In this document: piece after piece, positions 7,881 to 15,144 of the stretch
Numbering within the stretch: the first letter of the stretch is position 1
Layout of the letters: each line of letters opens with the position of its first letter
Source: SCUN01 sp964343975
Lineage (GTDB): Bacteria; Acidobacteriota; Vicinamibacteria; Vicinamibacterales; SCN-69-37
Length of the DNA: 19,020 nucleotides
Assembly (NCBI GenBank): GCA_964343975.1
Contig: CAYFLU010000057.1
Coordinates: 1 to 19,020, forward strand
Direction: 5' to 3'
Program-made: the position numbers and the translations under genes
Notes under the pieces: model-generated
The model's database searches: none
What the model was told of the DNA's origin: nothing
The model's input: the letters and a program-made list of their open reading frames with translations, nothing else

Positions 7881-7898
7881 GCAACGGCATGGTTACGG
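7881..7898 (-). promoter_or_regulatory. Weak Pho-box-like pair upstream of the receptor gene
   Basis: On the minus strand CCGTAAC (7898-7892) and CCGTTGC (7887-7881) are 11 nt apart, the same 7+4+7 layout as in the pst control region. They lie about 50 nt before the GTG start. The second half-site is degenerate, so this may be chance. Confidence 0.2.
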
Positions 7899-8002
7899 CC
7901 GGGTAAAAGCCGCGGCCGCGCATCGACATCAACGGCGTGTGAATAACGAACGGCAGGATTCAGCCGGACACGCTCGCTCGACGTGTCCCAACAAACAGAA
8001 AA

Positions 8003-8031
8003 CGGGCGGCGCGATGCACTCGCGCCGCCCG
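8003..8031 (-). terminator. Intrinsic terminator after ahcY
   Basis: On the minus strand the same 12-bp stem as at 119-146 (CGGGCGGCGCGA and complement) closes a five-base loop and is followed by TTTTCTGTTTGTT. It lies about 60 nt after the ahcY stop codon and separates ahcY from the receptor gene. Confidence 0.85.
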
Positions 8032-8035
8032 AACT

Positions 8036-8092
8036 TGCCACTTCCAACTTCGAACTTCTACTTACTGCTTCATGCTTCTACCTTCTCACTTA
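8036..8092 (-). repeat. Degenerate GAAGT-type tandem repeat at the ahcY stop codon
   Basis: Read on the minus strand, this tract is built of units like GAAGTTC, GAAGTTG, GTAGAAG and GAAGCAGTAAGTAGA, purine-rich and with a period of about 7-8 nt. It begins with the TAA of ahcY itself and ends at the terminator. A related tract, sharing GAAGCAGTAAGT, lies at the end of the TlpA-like gene (17889-17944). No function is evident. Confidence 0.6.
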
Positions 8093-9577
8093 GTAGCGAT
8101 AGTGATCCGGCTTGTACGGCCCGTCCACCGGCACGCCGATGTACTTCGCCTGGTCCGGCGTCAGCTTCGTGAGCTTCACGCCGAGCTTGTCGAGGTGCAA
8201 CCGCGCGACCTTTTCATCAAGGCGCTTCGGCAGCACATACACCTTCTTCTCGTAGTTCGCCGTGTGGTTGAAGAGCTCGATCTGCGCGATCACCTGGTTG
8301 CTGAAGCTCGCCGACATGACGAACGACGGGTGACCCGTCGCGCAGCCGAGGTTCAGCAGGCGGCCTTCCGCGAGCACGAGCACGCTGTGGCCGTCCGGGA
8401 ACACGAACTCGTCGAACTGCGGCTTGATGTTCACGCGCGTGACGTTCTGCTTCTTCAAGCCGGCCATGTCGATCTCGTTGTCGAAGTGGCCGATGTTACC
8501 GACGATGGCCTTGTCCTTCATCTGCTTCATGTGGTCAACCGTGATGATGTTGTGGTTGCCCGTCGCCGTGATGAAGATGTCCGCCGTCTTGACGACCTCG
8601 TCAAGCGTCGTGACCTGGTAGCCTTCCATCGCCGCCTGCAGCGCGCAGATCGGGTCGATTTCCGTGATGACGACACGCGCGCCCTGGCCCTTGAGCGACT
8701 GCGCGCAGCCCTTGCCGACGTCGCCGTAGCCGAGCACGACCGCGACCTTGCCCGCGAGCATGACGTCGCTCGCGCGGAGAATGCCGTCCGTCAGCGAGTG
8801 GCGGCAGCCGTAGAGGTTGTCGAACTTCGACTTGGTGACCGAGTCGTTGACGTTGATCGCCGGGAACAGCAGCGTGCCCGCGTTCATCATCTCGTAGAGG
8901 CGATGCACACCGGTCGTCGTCTCTTCCGTGACGCCCTTGATCGCCGCCGCCACCTTCGTGAAGCGGCCCGGGTTCTTCGCGAGCTGGTCGCGGAGCAGGT
9001 TGAGAATGACGCCCCACTCTTCCGGATCCGTCGCGTCGTTGAACGCCGGCACCTTGCCCGCCTTCTCGAACTCGACGCCCTTGTGCACGAGCATCGTCAC
9101 GTCGCCGCCGTCATCCAAGATCATGTTTGGCCCGGAACCGTCCGGCCACATGAGCGCCTGCTCCGTGCACCACCAGTATTCTTCGAGCGTCTCACCCTTC
9201 CACGCGAACACCGGAATACCCTGCGGATTCGCGACCGTGCCGTTCGGACCGACGACGACAGCAGCGGCCGCGTGGTCCTGGGTTGAGAAGATGTTGCACG
9301 AGGCCCAGCGCACCTCGGCGCCGAGCGCGGTCAGCGTCTCGATCAGCACGGCGGTCTGAATCGTCATGTGCAGCGAGCCGATGATCTTCGCGCCCTTGAG
9401 CGGCTGCTGGCCCTGGTATTCCGCGCGGATCGCCATCAGACCCGGCATTTCAAATTCCGCGAGACGAATCTCCTTGCGACCCCAATCGGCCAAGCTGAGA
9501 TCCTTCACCTTGAACGGCTCGCGGCCGGCCTTCTTCGCCTGTTCAAACGCATGTGCAGTCATCGTCGCAGTTGCCAT
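8090..9577 (-). CDS. ahcY: S-adenosylhomocysteinase
   Basis: This cytosolic NAD-dependent enzyme hydrolyses S-adenosylhomocysteine (SAH) to adenosine and homocysteine. That removes the product inhibitor of methyltransferases and feeds the methionine cycle. The 495 residues match the bacterial form with its insertion relative to the roughly 430-residue animal enzyme. Visible hallmarks are SLHMTIQTAVLIETL (68-82), the substrate region VNDSVTKSKFDNLYGCRHS (243-261), the NAD-binding GYGDVGKG (283-290), and the C-terminal KPDHYRY that reaches the cofactor of the neighbouring subunit. The ATG at 9577 is preceded by AGGAG (9588-9584) at good spacing. It lies 105 nt downstream of a SahR-like regulator gene on the same strand, which suggests control by SAH. 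It ends in an intrinsic terminator at 8003-8031. Confidence 0.97.
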   Translation of the reverse strand: MATATMTAHAFEQAKKAGREPFKVKDLSLADWGRKEIRLAEFEMPGLMAIRAEYQGQQPLKGAKIIGSLHMTIQTAVLIETLTALGAEVRWASCNIFSTQDHAAAAVVVGPNGTVANPQGIPVFAWKGETLEEYWWCTEQALMWPDGSGPNMILDDGGDVTMLVHKGVEFEKAGKVPAFNDATDPEEWGVILNLLRDQLAKNPGRFTKVAAAIKGVTEETTTGVHRLYEMMNAGTLLFPAINVNDSVTKSKFDNLYGCRHSLTDGILRASDVMLAGKVAVVLGYGDVGKGCAQSLKGQGARVVITEIDPICALQAAMEGYQVTTLDEVVKTADIFITATGNHNIITVDHMKQMKDKAIVGNIGHFDNEIDMAGLKKQNVTRVNIKPQFDEFVFPDGHSVLVLAEGRLLNLGCATGHPSFVMSASFSNQVIAQIELFNHTANYEKKVYVLPKRLDEKVARLHLDKLGVKLTKLTPDQAKYIGVPVDGPYKPDHYRY

Positions 9578-9611
9578 GTCACTCTCCTGAGTTTACGTAC
9601 CCAAAATCCAA

Positions 9612-9681
9612 CACGGAGGCTCGGAGGCTTGGAGTCTTGGGGTTTTGAAGATGAAAACCTTCGTGCCTTGGTGTCTCCGTG
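9612..9681 (-). repeat. Imperfect hairpin repeat between the sahR-like gene and ahcY
   Basis: CACGGAG (9612-9618) pairs with CTCCGTG (9675-9681), and inside it GGTTTT (9641-9646) pairs with AAAACC (9654-9659). The arms in between are similar but imperfect (units such as CCAAGGCACGAAGG and CCAAGACTCC on the minus strand). It starts one base after the TAA of the regulator gene. It resembles dispersed CACGGAG-type repeats seen between genes in many environmental genomes. It could fold in the mRNA between the two genes, but there is no T run after it. Confidence 0.5.
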
Positions 9682-9682
9682 G

Positions 9683-10663
9683 TTAGCTCTTCCGTGCGGT
9701 GGCCGCGAACAATGCCGGCCCTTTCGCGGCCTTCGCCGGCGTCAGTGCATGCACTTTCACATGCGTGAAGCCGGCCGTCGTCATGAGCTTCTTCACTTGC
9801 TCTTCGCCGAAGCCGAGCCATACGTGGCCCATCTGCTGTCGGTATTCCTCTTTCTCGTGCGGCGCCATGTCCACGATGAGCACACGGCCGCCGGGCGTGA
9901 GAATGCGCGCGGCTTCCGCCAGCGCCGTGGCCGGCGACGGCAGGTGGTGCAGCACGAGCATGATCGTGACCGCGTCGACCGTCTGGGATTTCACCGGCAG
10001 CGTTTCGAGCGTGCCCTTCTTCCAGTCGATGTTCGTGAACGCGCGATGATGGTCGCGCGCGGCGTCGAGCATTTCATCCGACGCGTCGATGCCGATCACC
10101 TGCTTCACGTGCGGCGCGAGGATCGCCGCCATCGCGCCCGTGCCGCAGCCGAGATCCGCCACGGTCCATTCGTCGTCGAGCAACCCCGCCACGGCGCGAT
10201 ACGCGAAGTCGGCGCCGAACAGTTCTTCCCGCAAGCGATCCCACTGCCCTGACGACGACGCGAAGAAGTGCTCCGAGGTGGTGCGGCGCTCGGCGAGCAC
10301 GCGCTCGAGACGACGCAGATCCTGGGCGGCGGCGGATTTGCCCTGCAGCTGATTGCGCGTCACCGTCCACAGCGTGCGCATGTCGTCGGACGCGAGCGTG
10401 AGGGTGTAGTAGCGGCTGGTGCCGTCGCGCCGCGAGGTGACCCAGTTGGCGTCGGCGAGCGTCTTCAGCTGGCGGCTGACCGTGGACTGCGGGAGCTGCA
10501 CCACCGTGCAGAGCTCCGACACGGTGAGCTCGTGCCCCTCGAGCAGGAGGAGCATGCGGCACCGCGTCGGCTCAGCGAGAGCCGACAGCGAGTCGAGCAG
10601 GGGCAGGGTCGCGACAGTCAATCCGTAAATCCGGATAAAAGAATCGCATGAAGGCCCAGACAC
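9683..10663 (-). CDS. sahR: ArsR-family regulator fused to SAM-dependent methyltransferase domain, SahR-like
   Basis: The protein (326 residues) joins an N-terminal winged helix of the ArsR type (about 24-90; LSALAEPTRCRMLLLL, then recognition region QLPQSTVSRQLKTLADANWV) to a class I methyltransferase fold (about 130-326) with motif I VADLGCGTGAMAAILA (168-183), IDASDEML (192-199) and LVLHHLP (236-242). In Proteobacteria the same two-domain design defines SahR, which senses S-adenosylhomocysteine and controls ahcY and methionine genes. The position directly upstream of ahcY makes that role likely here. Enzymatic activity is uncertain. The start chosen is GTG at 10663 because AGAGG (10675-10671) lies 7 nt before it; an ATG at 10687 and a TTG at 10621 are less well supported. 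It is divergent from the toxin-antitoxin pair, with only 46 nt between them. Confidence 0.82.
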   Translation of the reverse strand: MSGPSCDSFIRIYGLTVATLPLLDSLSALAEPTRCRMLLLLEGHELTVSELCTVVQLPQSTVSRQLKTLADANWVTSRRDGTSRYYTLTLASDDMRTLWTVTRNQLQGKSAAAQDLRRLERVLAERRTTSEHFFASSSGQWDRLREELFGADFAYRAVAGLLDDEWTVADLGCGTGAMAAILAPHVKQVIGIDASDEMLDAARDHHRAFTNIDWKKGTLETLPVKSQTVDAVTIMLVLHHLPSPATALAEAARILTPGGRVLIVDMAPHEKEEYRQQMGHVWLGFGEEQVKKLMTTAGFTHVKVHALTPAKAAKGPALFAATARKS

Positions 10664-10709
10664 GGTCAATCCTCTTCTCACGGGCATCGTTCTGTGTAAA
10701 TGTGTCTTT

Positions 10710-10964
10710 GTGTCACCCGCATCCTCTATTAATGCGTCTCGTGCACGGCTCAGCATCGACCTCACGCCCGAGCAACGGCGGCGCATCCGCCTGGCAGCCG
10801 CGCACCGCGATTCATCGATTCGCGACTATGTGATGGCAGCAGTGCTCGCGCGCCTGGCCGAAGACGAAGAGAAGTCCGGCCTCACGGCCTTGAAGGAGGA
10901 CGCCGACCCGGTACTGGCACACGTGTGGAAGAACGACGCTGACACCGCGTATGACGACCTGTAG
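10710..10964 (+). CDS. Ribbon-helix-helix antitoxin
   Basis: This small protein of 84 residues has a predicted ribbon-helix-helix DNA-binding part (about 12-45): the strand ARLSIDL, helix PEQRRRIRLAAAHRD and helix SIRDYVMAAVLARLAE. An acidic tail follows (EDADPVLAHVWKNDADTAYDDL) that would bind the toxin. This is the usual layout of MazE/ParD-like antitoxins, which neutralise the toxin and repress their own operon. The start is a GTG at 10710 without a visible Shine-Dalgarno site; no in-frame ATG precedes the domain, so the exact start is uncertain. Its end overlaps the toxin gene by 14 nt, a typical sign of translational coupling. Confidence 0.78.
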   Translation: MSPASSINASRARLSIDLTPEQRRRIRLAAAHRDSSIRDYVMAAVLARLAEDEEKSGLTALKEDADPVLAHVWKNDADTAYDDL

Positions 10965-11289
10965 TCGCGGCGACATCGTCTTGGTGTCGTTCGTCTTCGC
11001 AGATGAGAAGGGCGTGAAGAAACGTCCCGCGCTGGTGTTGTCGACCGAGGCGTATCACGCCGGGCGGCACGAGATCGTCGTCGCCGCCATCACCAGCAAT
11101 CTCGGCAGGCTCTTGCCTGGCGATCTCGTCATCGACCGCTGGCAAGATGCAGGCCTCCCGCTGCCGTCGATCGTCACAGGCATCATCCGGACGATCAAAC
11201 AGGAGATGATCGCCAAGAAACTTGGCTCGCTGGGCTCGCCGGACCGGAAGAAGTTCGACCGCCTGCTCCGCGAAATACTCGGTCTGTAG
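10951..11289 (+). CDS. MazF/PemK-like endoribonuclease toxin
   Basis: The 112-residue product starts RGDIVLVSFVFADE (6-19) and continues KKRPALVLS (23-31), the classic MazF/PemK N-terminal beta strands. R25 and T48 (in AAITSN) sit where MazF enzymes have their catalytic Arg and Thr/Ser. Family members cut mRNA or tRNA at short sites and are held inactive by the antitoxin encoded just upstream. The ATG at 10951 lies inside the antitoxin gene (14-nt overlap). The length is normal for the family. Whether this is a true addiction module or a stress regulator cannot be judged from sequence. It converges on the RDD gene with 13 nt between the stops and no clear terminator. Confidence 0.85.
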   Translation: MTTCSRGDIVLVSFVFADEKGVKKRPALVLSTEAYHAGRHEIVVAAITSNLGRLLPGDLVIDRWQDAGLPLPSIVTGIIRTIKQEMIAKKLGSLGSPDRKKFDRLLREILGL

Positions 11290-11302
11290 AGCCGGCTCGC
11301 CG

Positions 11303-12040
11303 CTACCGCTCCAGCACCGCCGTGTGCGCCGCCCGGTCGTGCCCCATCCGTCGATTCGGGTCGTGCCATAGATCGACGAGCCCGATGAAGAGCGTGGCCG
11401 GGATGTGGAGGTAGGCCACAAAGCGCTCGAAGCTCTCGAGCCAGGTCAACCGATGGCCATCCAGTCGAACCACCTGAATGCCGGCGAGGCGCTTGCCGAG
11501 CGTCGCCCCACTCTTCAGGCGCGTGAGCACGGTGAAATACAGGGCCGGAATCAGGAAGAGCGCGATGCCGCGCGCGCTCGACGGAATGAGCTGGCCGATC
11601 GAGAGCTGGATGGTCTTCGGCGGCAGCTTGTTGGTCGGTCCTTCTTCCGCAAAGGTCAGCTGCGCGGAGATGTTGTAGTCCTTCACGAGCTCAACGGCCT
11701 CGAGACCGTGGCCCTCTTCGACGAGGTGTTCGACCTCTGCGGGCAACCCACGCGCCTCGGCACGGATCAGCATCGGCAACAGCGCGGCCACCGCCTCGAG
11801 CCGCGCCTCTCCCTCGCGCACTTCCCCGCGCTTGAGCCGCATCATCGCGTCCCACGCGGCCGGCTCACGCACACGCATCGCCACGCCGGCAAAGACGAAC
11901 GCCGCGACGATCGTGGGAATGAACAGGAGCGCGAAGTCGATCCCAAACGCCACGAACCGCCGCATCGGCGACGCCACGCGACGCCCAACAAACGCCGGCG
12001 CCACGTGCATGGGTGTATCTGTAAGTAACCGCCCAGCCAT
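11303..12040 (-). CDS. RDD-family membrane protein with a long internal insertion
   Basis: This inner-membrane protein has 245 residues. It shows the family marks: RRFVAFGID (27-35, the R and first D), TLGKRLAGIQVVRLDG (180-195), and LVDLWHDPNRRMGHDR (221-236). Hydrophobic segments lie at about 29-55, 157-173 and 206-224. RDD proteins have mixed or unknown roles, some in ion or osmolyte transport. Between the first and second membrane segments there is an unusually long, partly charged stretch of about 100 residues (56-155), which may form a soluble domain. The ATG at 12040 has no good Shine-Dalgarno site; an ATG at 12010 is an alternative. It lies downstream of pstA on the same strand but behind the repeat and assembly gap, so an operon link is doubtful. 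Confidence 0.75.
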   Translation of the reverse strand: MAGRLLTDTPMHVAPAFVGRRVASPMRRFVAFGIDFALLFIPTIVAAFVFAGVAMRVREPAAWDAMMRLKRGEVREGEARLEAVAALLPMLIRAEARGLPAEVEHLVEEGHGLEAVELVKDYNISAQLTFAEEGPTNKLPPKTIQLSIGQLIPSSARGIALFLIPALYFTVLTRLKSGATLGKRLAGIQVVRLDGHRLTWLESFERFVAYLHIPATLFIGLVDLWHDPNRRMGHDRAAHTAVLER

Positions 12041-12057
12041 AGGAAAACGCAGGATAC

Positions 12058-12278
12058 CGCAGGACCCGGGACTCGGGACCGAACCCAGGCCCCAGGACGA
12101 ACCCTGGACCCGGGACCGAACCCNNNNNNNNNNNNNNNNNNNNNNNNNNNNNNNNNNNNNNNNNNNNNNNNNNNNNNNNNNNNNNNNNNNNNNNNNNNNN
12201 NNNNNNNNNNNNNNNNNNNNNNNCGAACCCTGGACCCGGGACCGAACCCGGGACCCGGAACCCGGGACCCGGGACCCG
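12058..12278. repeat. CCCGGGACC-type tandem repeat with a 100-N assembly gap
   Basis: Both sides of the gap consist of short degenerate units such as GGGACCC, GGAACCC and GGGACCGAACCC. An identical 26-nt stretch occurs immediately left (12098-12123) and right (12224-12249) of the gap. The gap (12124-12223) is exactly 100 N, the usual placeholder for unknown length, so the true size of the array is not known. The array starts one base after the TGA of pstA. Confidence 0.85.
12124..12223. other. Assembly gap (100 N)
   Basis: One hundred undetermined bases inside the CCCGGG-rich repeat. Open frames that seem to cross it are not real genes. Sequence between pstA and the RDD gene may be missing. 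Confidence 0.99.
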
Positions 12279-13133
12279 TCAGTGTCCTGTGTGCATCCGC
12301 TCGAGCCGCCGCGTGGCCACCCGCGCAAGCAGCGAACACCCGAGCACGATCGTGACGAGCACGAGCGCGCCGGCCCAGGCCTGCCGATGCAGATCGTCGT
12401 ACGGCGAGATCGCGTAGGTGTAGACCTGCACGGTGAGCGACGCCATCGGCTCGGTGAGCGTCGTGGACCAGAACTGGTTGTTGAGCGACGTGAAGAGGAG
12501 CGGCGCGGTCTCCCCGGCCACACGCGCCAGCGCGAGAATCACGCCGGTGAGAATGCCCGGGAGCGCAGCCGGCAGCACCACGGTGAACATCGCGCGGCTG
12601 CGCGTGGCACCGAGCGCATACGCGCCTTCACGCAACGACATCGGCACGAGCCTCAGCAGTTCCTCCGTCGTCCGCGTGATGATCGGCAGCATCATCGTCC
12701 CGAGCGCGGCGCCGCCGGCAAGCGCCGAGAACTTCTTCACGGGCAGCACGAACACGGTGTAGATGAACACGCCGATCACGATCGACGGCACGCCGTTCAG
12801 CGTGTCGGCCGAGAAGCGCACGAGCGACGCCAGCTTGCTGTCGTGATACTCCGACAGGAAGATGCCGGCCGTGATGCCGATCGGCACGGCCACGACCGCG
12901 CCGAGTCCGACCATCGTGAGCGTGCCGAGAATGGCGTTGGCCATGCCGCCGCCGGTTTCACCGACGGGCCGCGGCATGTGCCGGAAGAAGTCGAGATTGA
13001 TCGAGCCGATGCCCTTCGCGAGCACGAAGAACAGGATCATCCCGACGGGAATCAGCGCCGCCACCACCGCCAGCACCGAGCCCGCGATCATGAGCGCCGA
13101 GAGGGCGCGACGACGACGATCACGAAAGGTCAT
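12279..13133 (-). CDS. pstA: Phosphate ABC transporter permease PstA
   Basis: One of the two inner-membrane subunits of the high-affinity phosphate transporter (PstSCAB). The 284-residue product has about six membrane segments and the ABC-permease EAA loop LREGAYALGATRSRAMFTVV (167-186) that contacts the ATPase PstB, followed by ALARVAGETAPLL (201-213). Its ATG at 13133 overlaps the TGA of pstC in an ATGA, and AAGGAGG (13144-13138) lies 4 nt upstream, so start and coupling are well supported. It is the last gene of the leftward porin-pstS-pstC-pstA unit. Its ATPase partner is encoded on the other strand at 16449. A CCCGGG-rich repeat begins right after the stop codon. Confidence 0.95.
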   Translation of the reverse strand: MTFRDRRRRALSALMIAGSVLAVVAALIPVGMILFFVLAKGIGSINLDFFRHMPRPVGETGGGMANAILGTLTMVGLGAVVAVPIGITAGIFLSEYHDSKLASLVRFSADTLNGVPSIVIGVFIYTVFVLPVKKFSALAGGAALGTMMLPIITRTTEELLRLVPMSLREGAYALGATRSRAMFTVVLPAALPGILTGVILALARVAGETAPLLFTSLNNQFWSTTLTEPMASLTVQVYTYAISPYDDLHRQAWAGALVLVTIVLGCSLLARVATRRLERMHTGH

Positions 13134-14053
13134 GCGGCCTCCTTTGCGGGCACCGCCGCGCGCGCCTTCATCTTCGGCGCGCGGGTCATCCGCCAGATCA
13201 GCGCACGCGAGCCGAGGTTCACGAGGAAGGTGATGACGAAGAGCACGAGACCGATCTCGACGAGCGAGTCGAGGTGCAGCTGATCCGCCGCTTCGCTGAA
13301 CTCGTTCGCGATCACCGCCGCCATCGTGTATTGCGGCGCGAAGAGCGACCACTTGATCTGCGGCGTATTGCCGATGACCATCGTCACCGCCATCGTCTCG
13401 CCGAGCGCGCGGCCGAAGCCCAGCATGATGGCGCCGACGATCCCGGTGCGGGCGTAGAACAGGGTGACCTGGGTGGCTTCCCAGCGCGTGGCGCCGAGCG
13501 CATACGCGGCCTCCCGCTGCGACGGGGGCACCGACTTCAGCACCTCACGCGCCACCGACGAGGTGAATGGAATGATCATGATCGCGAGGATCAGCGCGGC
13601 GGAGAACATGTTCACGCCGACGGCCGGGCCGCTGAAGAGCGGCATCGCGCGGATCCAGTCGGGCAGCGCCATCTGGAACTGCCGTACGGCGGGCACCATC
13701 ACGAAGATGCCCCAGAGGCCGTAGACGATCGACGGAATGGCGGCGAGGAGTTCGGTGAGAAACACGAGCGGCGTCCGCAAGGACGGTGGACACCAGTCAG
13801 ACAGGAAGATCGCGATGCCGATGGCGATGGGCGTCGCGATGACGAGCGCGAGCAGCGATGAGTACAGCGTGCCCCAGATGAAGGGCGCCGCGCCGAAGTC
13901 GCCGGAGACCGGATCCCAGGTGGAGGTCTGCCAGAACGTCAGCCCAAACTTGTGAATCGCCAGCGACGCCTCCGTCCAGAGGACGAAGGCGACGCCGGCG
14001 ACGATGAGGATGAGCACCGACGCGATGGCGCCGGTGGTCAGCTTGAACTTCAA
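13130..14053 (-). CDS. pstC: Phosphate ABC transporter permease PstC
   Basis: Second inner-membrane permease subunit of the phosphate transporter, 307 residues. It has membrane segments near 8-26, 62-84, 96-122, 150-165, 200-220 and 270-290, and the EAA loop REAAYALGATRWEATQVTLF (180-199) followed by GFGRALGET (212-220). The start is a TTG at 14053, only one base after the TAA of pstS; AAGGTG lies 7 nt upstream inside the pstS end. No ATG or GTG upstream is available, and later starts would cut into the first membrane segment. The tight spacing on both sides shows a co-translated pstS-pstC-pstA block. Confidence 0.94.
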   Translation of the reverse strand: MKFKLTTGAIASVLILIVAGVAFVLWTEASLAIHKFGLTFWQTSTWDPVSGDFGAAPFIWGTLYSSLLALVIATPIAIGIAIFLSDWCPPSLRTPLVFLTELLAAIPSIVYGLWGIFVMVPAVRQFQMALPDWIRAMPLFSGPAVGVNMFSAALILAIMIIPFTSSVAREVLKSVPPSQREAAYALGATRWEATQVTLFYARTGIVGAIMLGFGRALGETMAVTMVIGNTPQIKWSLFAPQYTMAAVIANEFSEAADQLHLDSLVEIGLVLFVITFLVNLGSRALIWRMTRAPKMKARAAVPAKEAA

Positions 14054-14054
14054 C

Positions 14055-15086
14055 TTACTGCACCTTGATCTTCTTCAGCGCGTCCTGCTCCATCTTCACG
14101 ACCGAAGCCGGCAGCGGCGCGTAGCCGAGGTCCTTCGCGAACTTCTGGCCGTCGGTCAGCATCCAGCTCATGAAGTCGTTGAAGGTCTTCGCCATGGCCT
14201 TGTCCTTCGGGTTCTCGTAGACGAGGAGCCACGTGAACGACGAGATCGGATACACGCCCTTGCCCGGCGCGTTCGTGATCGACACGCGGAAGTCCGCCGG
14301 CATCTTTGACGCCGCTTCGTTGGCTGCCGCCGTCACCGACTCGAGCGACGCGTCGATGAACTCACCTGCCGCGTTCTGCACCGGGCCGTAGGCGATCTTC
14401 GTCTGGAGCGCGTAGATCAGCTCAACGTAGCCGAGCGAGCCCGGGGTCTGCTTCACGAGACCGGCGACGCCGTCATTGCCCTTGCCGCCGAGACCGACCG
14501 GCCAGTTCACCGCGGTGGCCACGCCGACCTTCTTCAGGAATTCCTGCGACACCTTCGAGAGGTAGTCGACCCAGATGTAGGACGTGCCCGAGCCGTCCGA
14601 GCGGTGGACGACGGTGATGTCCATGTTCGGGAGCGACACGCCGGCGTTGATCTTCGCGATCGCCGGGTCGTTCCACTTCGTGATCTTGCCGAGGAAGATG
14701 TCGGCGAGGACCGTGCCCGTGAACTTGATGTTGTTCACGCCCTGGACGTTGTAGACCGGGACCACAGCGCCGAGCACCGTCGGGAAGTGGAGCAACTTGC
14801 CGGGCGCGGCGAGCAACTGGTCGTTGGTCATCGGGCCGTCCGTGGCGCCGAAGAACACCGTGTTGGAGCTCACCTGCTTGATGCCGCCGCCAGAGCCGAT
14901 GGCCTGGTAGTTGATCTCGACGTTCGGGTGCAGCTTGTTGTACTCGCTGAACCACTTCGAGTAGATCGGGTTCGGGAACGTGGCGCCCGCGCCCGTGATC
15001 TGCATCTTCTGCGCGGCGACACCGGCGCCGAGAGCCACCACGGCCGCGGCGACGATCGCCATTTGCATCTTCGTGAACATCTTCAT
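14055..15086 (-). CDS. pstS: Periplasmic phosphate-binding protein PstS
   Basis: It captures inorganic phosphate in the periplasm and delivers it to PstCA. The 343-residue product has a signal peptide (1-25, ending GVAAQ) and the phosphate-contact loops of the family: TGAGATFPNP (31-40), IGSGGGIKQ (63-71), FFGATDGP (78-85) and HRSDGSGTSY (161-170). The ATG at 15086 has AGGAG (15097-15093) six bases upstream. No lipobox cysteine is present, so it should be a soluble periplasmic protein. It lies 58 nt downstream of a porin gene on the same strand, with a CCCGGGACC palindrome in the spacer. This suggests that porin and binding protein are made together for phosphate uptake across both membranes. 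Confidence 0.97.
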   Translation of the reverse strand: MKMFTKMQMAIVAAAVVALGAGVAAQKMQITGAGATFPNPIYSKWFSEYNKLHPNVEINYQAIGSGGGIKQVSSNTVFFGATDGPMTNDQLLAAPGKLLHFPTVLGAVVPVYNVQGVNNIKFTGTVLADIFLGKITKWNDPAIAKINAGVSLPNMDITVVHRSDGSGTSYIWVDYLSKVSQEFLKKVGVATAVNWPVGLGGKGNDGVAGLVKQTPGSLGYVELIYALQTKIAYGPVQNAAGEFIDASLESVTAAANEAASKMPADFRVSITNAPGKGVYPISSFTWLLVYENPKDKAMAKTFNDFMSWMLTDGQKFAKDLGYAPLPASVVKMEQDALKKIKVQ

Positions 15087-15102
15087 CTCTGTCTCCTGTC
15101 TA

Positions 15103-15137
15103 TCCCGGGTTGGAGCCCGGGACCTTTAGGTCCCGGG
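15103..15137. repeat. CCCGGG palindromes in the porin-pstS spacer
   Basis: CCCGGGACC (15116-15124) and GGTCCCGGG (15129-15137) form a perfect 9-bp stem with a TTTA loop. A further CCCGGG (15104-15109) lets the left arm form a competing hairpin. No T run follows on the minus strand, so it is more likely a REP-like element or mRNA processing/stability hairpin than a terminator. The units resemble the array at 12058-12278. Confidence 0.6.
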
Positions 15138-15144
15138 TTCAGCG

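Noticed and set aside
8072..9286. A 404-codon plus-strand frame opposite ahcY
   Set aside because: Antisense shadow of one of the best-conserved genes in the window; no motif of its own.
10621..10636. ATCCG-N6-CGGAT inverted repeat as an operator of the sahR-like gene
   Set aside because: With the GTG start at 10663, chosen from its ribosome site, this repeat lies inside the coding region, and its arms are only 5 bp.
12058..12278. CRISPR array
   Set aside because: Units are only about 7-12 nt and degenerate, with no spacers of regular length and no cas genes; it is a simple GC-rich tandem repeat.
11832..13283. A 483-codon plus-strand frame that crosses the N gap
   Set aside because: It reads through 100 undetermined bases and simple repeats and is antisense to pstA and the RDD gene.
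15103..15137. Intrinsic terminator between the porin and pstS
   Set aside because: The stem is good, but no T run follows on the minus strand, and pstS has its own strong ribosome site 58 nt after the porin; a shared transcript is more likely.
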